From: Halobacillus litoralis
GTDB lineage: Bacteria > Bacillota > Bacilli > Bacillales > Halobacillaceae
Assembly: GCF_009856445.1 (NCBI RefSeq)
Contig: NZ_WMFA01000001.1
Span: forward strand, 310,001-374,000
Direction of reading: 5' to 3'
Length of the DNA stretch: 64,000 nucleotides
Position numbers and translations under genes: made by a program. A model generated the notes under the pieces. The model made no database searches, was not told the origin of the DNA, and saw only the letters and a program-made list of their open reading frames with translations. The stretch's first letter is position 1; the number at the start of each line of letters is the position of its first letter. Positions 59,795 to 64,000 of the stretch are shown here, piece after piece.

Positions 59795-60406
59795 ATGACT
59801 TGGGAAATATTGAACATACTAGCCGTTTCAGCCTTTGCTTTTAGTGGAGCGATTGTAGCTTTAAATGAGAGGTATGATATTTTTGGAACCTTTATTCTTG
59901 GTATTGCGACACCATTTGCTGGAGGGATCATCAGGAATATTGCCTTGGATGTACCTGTCGTCCACGTATGGGAACAAGGTTACCTTTTTTATGTAGCTCT
60001 CGGTACAATTGCCATTGTTTACTTCTTCCCTAAGACGTGGGTCATGACCTGGGACCGGTGGAACATATACCCCGATGCCGTCGGCTTGTCTGCTTTTGCT
60101 CTTCAAGGTGCGTCTTTTGCTATTGAAAATAATTTTCCTCTTGGAGGAATTATATTCGCTGCTATCCTGACTGGTGTCGGGGGAGGGGTGACAAGGGATG
60201 TCCTTGCTCAGCGGCGTCCTATGGTCATGCACCAGGAAATTTACGCCGTTTGGGCATTGATGGCAGGGCTCCTTATAGGGCTGGGGTGGATTGATATTGG
60301 AAGCGCCTGGCAAACTTATATGATTTTCCTTCTCGTCATCATCTGCCGTGTCGCCTCCTTCCACCTTGGCTGGCATTTACGTTTCAGAGACCTATACCGC
60401 CTATAA
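59795..60406 (+). CDS. Trimeric intracellular cation channel (TRIC/UPF0126) family protein
   Basis: 203 residues, seven hydrophobic helices in two repeated halves, each with a glycine-rich kink: FILGIATPFAGGIIRNIAL and AAILTGVGGGVTRDVLAQRRP. These GGxxRD-type motifs are the hallmark of the prokaryotic TRIC family (formerly UPF0126, B. subtilis YvgT). Homologues form K+-permeable trimeric channels. Start after GGGAGGAGGCAGTCA. Monocistronic. Confidence 0.9.
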   Translation: MTWEILNILAVSAFAFSGAIVALNERYDIFGTFILGIATPFAGGIIRNIALDVPVVHVWEQGYLFYVALGTIAIVYFFPKTWVMTWDRWNIYPDAVGLSAFALQGASFAIENNFPLGGIIFAAILTGVGGGVTRDVLAQRRPMVMHQEIYAVWALMAGLLIGLGWIDIGSAWQTYMIFLLVIICRVASFHLGWHLRFRDLYRL

Positions 60407-60439
60407 AGCATTAAAGTATGTCTTAAGCTAAATGGCAGG

Positions 60440-61006
60440 TTTCTTGAAGACTCAGTTTCGAGACTTTTGTTAAGTGGATGGGGGCTGCGGGGAATAGCTC
60501 GCTTTCCGCGGGAGCGCGGTGAGCCTCCTCGGACTGCGTCCTGTGGGGTCTCACCCTGCACTTTTTTCCCGCAGTAGTCTCGCCATTCCCCTTCGCCCCT
60601 TAACCAAGTATGGTTCTCGAAACCACTACTTAAAAATCAGCTTGTATGGATATGAGAAGTGAATGATTTAAACTCTACCTCGTTGACCTCTAGCATGCGC
60701 AAATGCTTGATAGAACGTACTATATGCCCGCATAGGGGAGAAGATTTGGAACCTTACTTATGAATACAGGTGTTCGAATCATCCAATTCCCTCAACCATT
60801 CAAGCTGACCCTTTTAGAAGTGGTTTCGAAACACTTATAAGGTCAAGGGGCGGAGGGAAACGGTGAGACTCCTATGGGACGTGTGGGACAGGTGAGACCC
60901 CGTAAGGTGTAGCCTGAGGAGGCTCACCGCCCGCCCCATGGAAAGCGAACCTTTTCCTGGAGCCCCAAGAATCACACAAACATCTCGAAACTGAGTCTTC
61001 AAGAAA
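60440..61006. repeat. Paired GC-rich repeat, locus 3 (best preserved)
   Basis: 567-bp composite in the gap between the convergent TRIC and cysK genes. Its ends are a perfect 24-bp inverted repeat (60440-60463 and 60983-61006; core GAAGACTCAGTTTCGAGA). The left unit is 60440-60631, ending inside with TCTCGAAACCAC; the right unit is 60817-61006, starting GAAGTGGTTTCGAAAC. The 185-bp spacer between the units is less GC-rich and unlike that of locus 2. GC-rich inverted repeats fill each unit. No protein-coding frame is conserved with the other copies. Confidence 0.9.
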
Positions 61007-61032
61007 AGAGAGCTATAGTGAAAGAAGGATAT

Positions 61033-61074
61033 AAAAAAGCACTCAGAGTTTGGGAACTCTGAGTGCTTTTTTTT
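61033..61074. terminator. Bidirectional terminator
   Basis: A 16-bp or longer stem AAAAGCACTCAGAGTT/AACTCTGAGTGCTTTT with TGGG loop and flanking T runs on both strands, right after the cysK stop. Confidence 0.93.
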
Positions 61075-62002
61075 AGTAGCGGAATAAGTCTCCTGAGAGA
61101 TAACGTTCCCCGGTGTCGGGAGCGATACATACGATTACTTCTCCCGGCTTTTTCTTTTTGGCGACCTGAATGGCAGCCCAGCAGGCGGCTCCACAGGAAG
61201 TGCCTAGGAGCAAGCCCTCTTCACGAGCAAGCCTGCGAGTGATTTCATAGGCATCTTCATCTGTCACTTGGAAAATCTCGTCATACACTTCCTGATTCAA
61301 GATGGAAGGAACGAAACCTGGGCTTGTCCCTACAAGCTTATGCTTCCCTGGCTTTCCACCGGAAAGTACAGGGGAACCCGCGGGTTCTGCTACATGGATG
61401 GTCAAATCCTCGTAACGCTTTTTCAGCTCTTCCCCTGTACCTGTTATGGTACCGCCTGTCCCAGCAGTAGATACGAAAGCGGATAGAGGTTTACCGAGTT
61501 CCTCCATAGCTTCTATAATTTCTGCAGCCGTTGTATGACGGTGGGCGTCTGGGTTAGCCATGTTTTCAAACTGCATAGGCATAAAGCTTCCTTCAATTTC
61601 GTTAACCAGTTCTTTCGCTTTTGCGATAGCTCCTGGCATTTTTTCATCCCCAGGTGTGAGAACGATCTCCGCCCCGTAGGCTTTCAATAAGTTAATCCGT
61701 TCTTGAGTCATCGTATCCGGCATGACAAGAATGGCTTTGTAGCCTCTTGCAGCAGCGTTCATTGCAATTCCGATGCCTGTATTTCCGCTGGTCGGTTCAA
61801 TGATCGTTGCCCCTTTTTTAAGGTGTCCATCCTTCTCAGCCTGTTCCATCATATTGAAAGCAGCGCGGTCTTTGACACTTCCACTTGGATTGTATTTTTC
61901 CAGCTTCATATAAATATCGGCTCCGCCTTCAGGAGCAATACGATTCAGCTTCACTAAGGGTGTATCTCCGATGAGATCGGCTATATTGTTAACGACACGC
62001 AT
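61073..62002 (-). CDS. cysK: Cysteine synthase (O-acetylserine sulfhydrylase)
   Basis: 309-residue PLP enzyme forming cysteine from O-acetylserine and sulfide. The PLP lysine is K44 in YNPSGSVKDRAA; also seen are PTSGNTGIGIAM, the phosphate loop STAGTGGTITGTG, and SCGAACWAAI near the end. ATG 62002 lies 8 nt after AAGGAAG; the GTG at 62011 is less likely. Monocistronic here with a strong terminator. B. subtilis has CysK and YrhA/MccA-type enzymes; motif order and length favour CysK. Confidence 0.92.
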   Translation of the reverse strand: MRVVNNIADLIGDTPLVKLNRIAPEGGADIYMKLEKYNPSGSVKDRAAFNMMEQAEKDGHLKKGATIIEPTSGNTGIGIAMNAAARGYKAILVMPDTMTQERINLLKAYGAEIVLTPGDEKMPGAIAKAKELVNEIEGSFMPMQFENMANPDAHRHTTAAEIIEAMEELGKPLSAFVSTAGTGGTITGTGEELKKRYEDLTIHVAEPAGSPVLSGGKPGKHKLVGTSPGFVPSILNQEVYDEIFQVTDEDAYEITRRLAREEGLLLGTSCGAACWAAIQVAKKKKPGEVIVCIAPDTGERYLSGDLFRY

Positions 62003-62080
62003 ATTTGTCACTTCCTTATCGTTGGGAATGATAGTCCAATTTTATCATAGTAGGAGGTGTGCATTCATCTGCTTTGCTTA

Positions 62081-62716
62081 TTACTGCATATGATCGTTCA
62101 CAACTCGTTGAGCGAATTGGAAAGTATTGCTTGGTACGGCAATTTTAAAAGCCAGTTGATTGGAATTTAAATTGAAGCGGTCGACCTTCACATTAAAGTT
62201 ACTTGCCGTGTCCATTTGAGTGACAGCAACATAAATATTTTCTTCATTTGGATTTACTATGACCCATTCTGGTAAGTTGTAGTTGTCTTTCACAAATTCC
62301 AATACCTTTTTATTTGGGAGAGGGAGTTTCCCTAAGGAGATTTTCTCTTGTCTTAGAATGAGGTCTCCATTTTTCTGCACTTCAGGATGCAGCTCAACAT
62401 TAATCGGGATGACCTGATCGAAGGCCTTGATGTTCCCTGATAACGTAACGTTTCGATCTAAGGAGATCGAATAGTCGAAAACTGTCTGGGTTGAGAGTTC
62501 TGAGAGGTATTCATTGGCGAGCTGCTCCATATTTTCTTTTGTAGAAACGATGGTGAACTCTGCATCCGGGCTTTCTTTCTCCTGATCCACATTTACGATG
62601 GTATAAGAGCTTGGTAAGAAAACTAAAGCGACAAGCCAAATGACAATCCCCATATTAATTAAAGCCAAAAGCCAAAAGGATGTTCTCCATTTATTATTCA
62701 ACAATAGTCGTTTCAT
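62081..62716 (-). CDS. ypmS: YpmS family protein
   Basis: About 211 residues. One N-terminal membrane anchor (about 12-38; WLLALINMGIVIWLVALVFL), the rest outside the cell. Recognised by position behind ypmR and by the family pattern (FTIVSTKENMEQLANEYL, SGNIKAFDQVIPINVELHPEVQKNGDLIL). The extracellular part is beta-rich and may bind lipid or wall material; function not established. ATG 62716 is 10 nt from AGGTGG; ATG 62725 would be only one base from it. It is 17 bp behind ypmR, so they form an operon. Confidence 0.88.
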   Translation of the reverse strand: MKRLLLNNKWRTSFWLLALINMGIVIWLVALVFLPSSYTIVNVDQEKESPDAEFTIVSTKENMEQLANEYLSELSTQTVFDYSISLDRNVTLSGNIKAFDQVIPINVELHPEVQKNGDLILRQEKISLGKLPLPNKKVLEFVKDNYNLPEWVIVNPNEENIYVAVTQMDTASNFNVKVDRFNLNSNQLAFKIAVPSNTFQFAQRVVNDHMQ

Positions 62717-62733
62717 CTTATACATTCCACCTG

Positions 62734-63651
62734 TTATTGTTCGATGTCTTCTCTAATGTATTGTAACACGCGCTCAGCCATCTTCTTATAACCTCTTTCG
62801 TTCGGATGGAAAAGGTCTTCTTCCCAAAGGAGTTCTTCTTCGTTTCCTTCAAACAGGTCCCGGATAGGGATGAAGGTGGCTTGTTCGTAATCGTCAGTTA
62901 CTCGACGACTGATCTCATTCCAATCCCCCATAATTTTCCCAAGTTCAGGAATGTTCGTGAAGTATTGGTTGAAAGGGTTATAGAGGCCCACCAGGTACAC
63001 CGGTGCATCTGGGTTCAATTCCTGGATCCGACTGAATATGTCGCGCATCCGGTTTTCATACCCATCTTGTTCCTCAACAAAGTCCTGATAATTCAAGTTT
63101 GTAAAGTTATTCTTCACCACTTTCATAACATCGTTCGCCCCTATGGTAATCAGAATCAAGTCCGCTTCTCGCAGGGAATTGGCAATTTCTTCGTCTTCCA
63201 TCCGTTCCAGCATCTGGTCTGTCCGATTTCCACGTTTTCCGTAGTTTGTTATATTCAGGGTTTCTGTATTCGGATTGGCATTGAATGTTTCTTCAAGAAT
63301 TCCAATATATCCACCGTTTTCCGTGGAGTCTCCAACACCTTGTGTCAAAGAGTCACCAATTGCTACGATGTCCAGGTCATCTTTAATAAAAACATCCCGG
63401 GCACTTTCAATCACACTAGTAAAGACCTCACGTAATCCTTCACTAAGTTTCCCTTCTTCTGCTTCACTTTCCTGTTCATCTTCTTCGGCTTCTCGTTGTT
63501 CTTCTTGAGCGGGGATGGTTTCCGCGGTGTTCTGTGAGTCTTTCGATTCAGTCGACGGTTCTTCTTCCGGGGTATATATAAAAGCTGCTATGATAAAAAA
63601 GGCGATCAAGAAGGAGAGTGCGACGGCTGCCATCCATCTCCATTTTTTCAA
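62734..63651 (-). CDS. ypmR: SGNH/GDSL-type lipase or esterase (YpmR-like)
   Basis: 305 residues: one membrane anchor near the N-terminus (about 6-27), an acidic Glu-rich linker (about 35-80) and an extracellular SGNH hydrolase domain. Block I is VAIGDSLTQGVGDS, block III ITIGANDVMK and block V DLFHPNERGYKKMA, giving the Ser, Asn and Asp/His residues. I take TTG 63651 as start: AGGAGGG lies 8 nt ahead of it and encodes part of the longer GTG-initiated frame. Operon with ypmS. Confidence 0.87.
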   Translation of the reverse strand: MKKWRWMAAVALSFLIAFFIIAAFIYTPEEEPSTESKDSQNTAETIPAQEEQREAEEDEQESEAEEGKLSEGLREVFTSVIESARDVFIKDDLDIVAIGDSLTQGVGDSTENGGYIGILEETFNANPNTETLNITNYGKRGNRTDQMLERMEDEEIANSLREADLILITIGANDVMKVVKNNFTNLNYQDFVEEQDGYENRMRDIFSRIQELNPDAPVYLVGLYNPFNQYFTNIPELGKIMGDWNEISRRVTDDYEQATFIPIRDLFEGNEEELLWEEDLFHPNERGYKKMAERVLQYIREDIEQ

Positions 63652-63823
63652 GGCTGAATCCCTCCTGAAGGGTAATCTCACTTCTATTATATGTGCTTCC
63701 CATCTAATGGGAAATGAAAAGTTTTAACCACAATTATATCATGGTCCTATACAATAGACATACGGAAAAGAGTGTAAGAAGATGAGGGTAAGAAAATAAA
63801 ACCGCTAAGCAGGAGGGGAATCG

Positions 63824-64000
63824 ATGGACACACAAATGACGATTTCCGTTCGAGACCTTGTCTCCTATGTGTACAGGACGGGGAGTATTGACGAACGTTT
63901 TCAAACGAATACAGCGCTTGTAGAAGGAACGGCCATCCATCAAGAAGTTCAGAAGAAATATAAAGAAAAGGACGAATCCGAAGTATTCCTGGAATATGAG
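63824..64000 (+). CDS. Start of a helicase-like protein (N-terminal 59 residues only)
   Basis: The visible part opens MDTQMTISVRDLVSYVYRTG and continues with SIDERF, EGTAIHQEVQKKY and EVFLEYE, running off the window. This resembles the N-terminus of Firmicute DinG/Rad3-type DNA helicases that carry a PD-(D/E)XK-like domain ahead of the motor (their start reads ISVRxLVxFV-x-RSGxID and EGTxIHxxxQ). Start fixed by AGGAGGGG 5 nt upstream. Identity cannot be confirmed without the rest. Confidence 0.5.
   Translation, partial: MDTQMTISVRDLVSYVYRTGSIDERFQTNTALVEGTAIHQEVQKKYKEKDESEVFLEYE

Noticed and set aside
61900-62080. T-box or S-box riboswitch upstream of cysK
   Set aside because: Only about 80 bp lie between cysK and the ypmS end, with no conserved T-box or SAM-riboswitch elements.
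1-64000. CRISPR arrays, rRNA, tRNA, integrase or transposase genes, prophage
   Set aside because: Looked for by eye; no regular short direct repeats with spacers, no tRNA or rRNA-like stretches and no mobile-element enzymes were recognised.

Overview
The window looks like a chromosomal segment of a low-GC, endospore-forming Gram-positive bacterium of the Bacillaceae, probably a halotolerant genus such as Halobacillus, Pontibacillus or Virgibacillus. The basis is inference from gene content: the argB-argD-carA-carB-argF order known from Bacillus subtilis, a B. subtilis-like tre locus, orthologues of the Bacillus genes yfmL, ypcP, ypmR, ypmS, pncA and trhO, an RsbR-type stressosome protein, an NhaC-family antiporter, strong AGGAGG ribosome binding sites and rather acidic proteins. 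I see no rRNA, tRNA, CRISPR array, transposase or prophage.

Layout. 1-6641: end of an arginine operon with an arginine-type carbamoyl-phosphate synthase. 6829-7580: two small genes. 7682-11492 (minus): an ascorbate-family PTS (IIC, IIB) behind a PRD/EIIA regulator. 11729-13716: NhaC-type antiporter and an SRPBCC protein. 13831-14356: first GC-rich paired repeat. 14443-20018: RNA helicase, CAP-domain secreted protein, membrane protein, PAS-GGDEF diguanylate cyclase, amidase. 20112-23392: hydrolase, an unusual HTH protein carrying a degenerate F1-ATPase beta domain, and an MFS transporter. 23530-27660: lipoprotein hydrolase, Bax-inhibitor protein, two-component system. 27840-30579: p-aminobenzoate synthesis. 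30624-31130: second paired repeat. 31158-36295: small membrane protein, RsbR-like protein, reductase, acetyltransferase, aldehyde dehydrogenase pair. 36492-42874: flap exonuclease YpcP, an orphan RRNPP-type regulator, nuclease, alkyltransferase-like protein, PdxK, TrhO. 42961-46352: two MFS pumps and nicotinamidase. 46499-51004: trehalose operon with two TreR boxes. 51058-53146: a DUF6933-like protein and a CstB-like persulfide dioxygenase. 53191-54754 (minus): a complete RRNPP regulator plus secreted-peptide cassette. 55049-59558: aconitase, MhqO-like dioxygenase, DUF2071 protein, and an HTH-PAS regulator followed by an Sda-like peptide. 60440-61006: third paired repeat. 61073-64000: cysK, ypmS, ypmR and the start of a helicase-like gene.

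Most notable items: (1) the HTH/F1-beta fusion at 21017-22057, whose P-loop lysine and threonine are lost, next to an MFS gene whose Shine-Dalgarno sequence can be locked in an 11-bp hairpin; (2) a 41-residue secreted peptide gene overlapping the RRNPP regulator by 4 nt; (3) a 48-residue Sda-like sporulation-kinase inhibitor homologue coupled to an HTH-PAS regulator; (4) three paired GC-rich repeats of 507 to 567 bp, with inverted ends (a perfect 24 bp at one locus) and compensatory base changes in internal stems, plus a diverged solo remnant of the central part.
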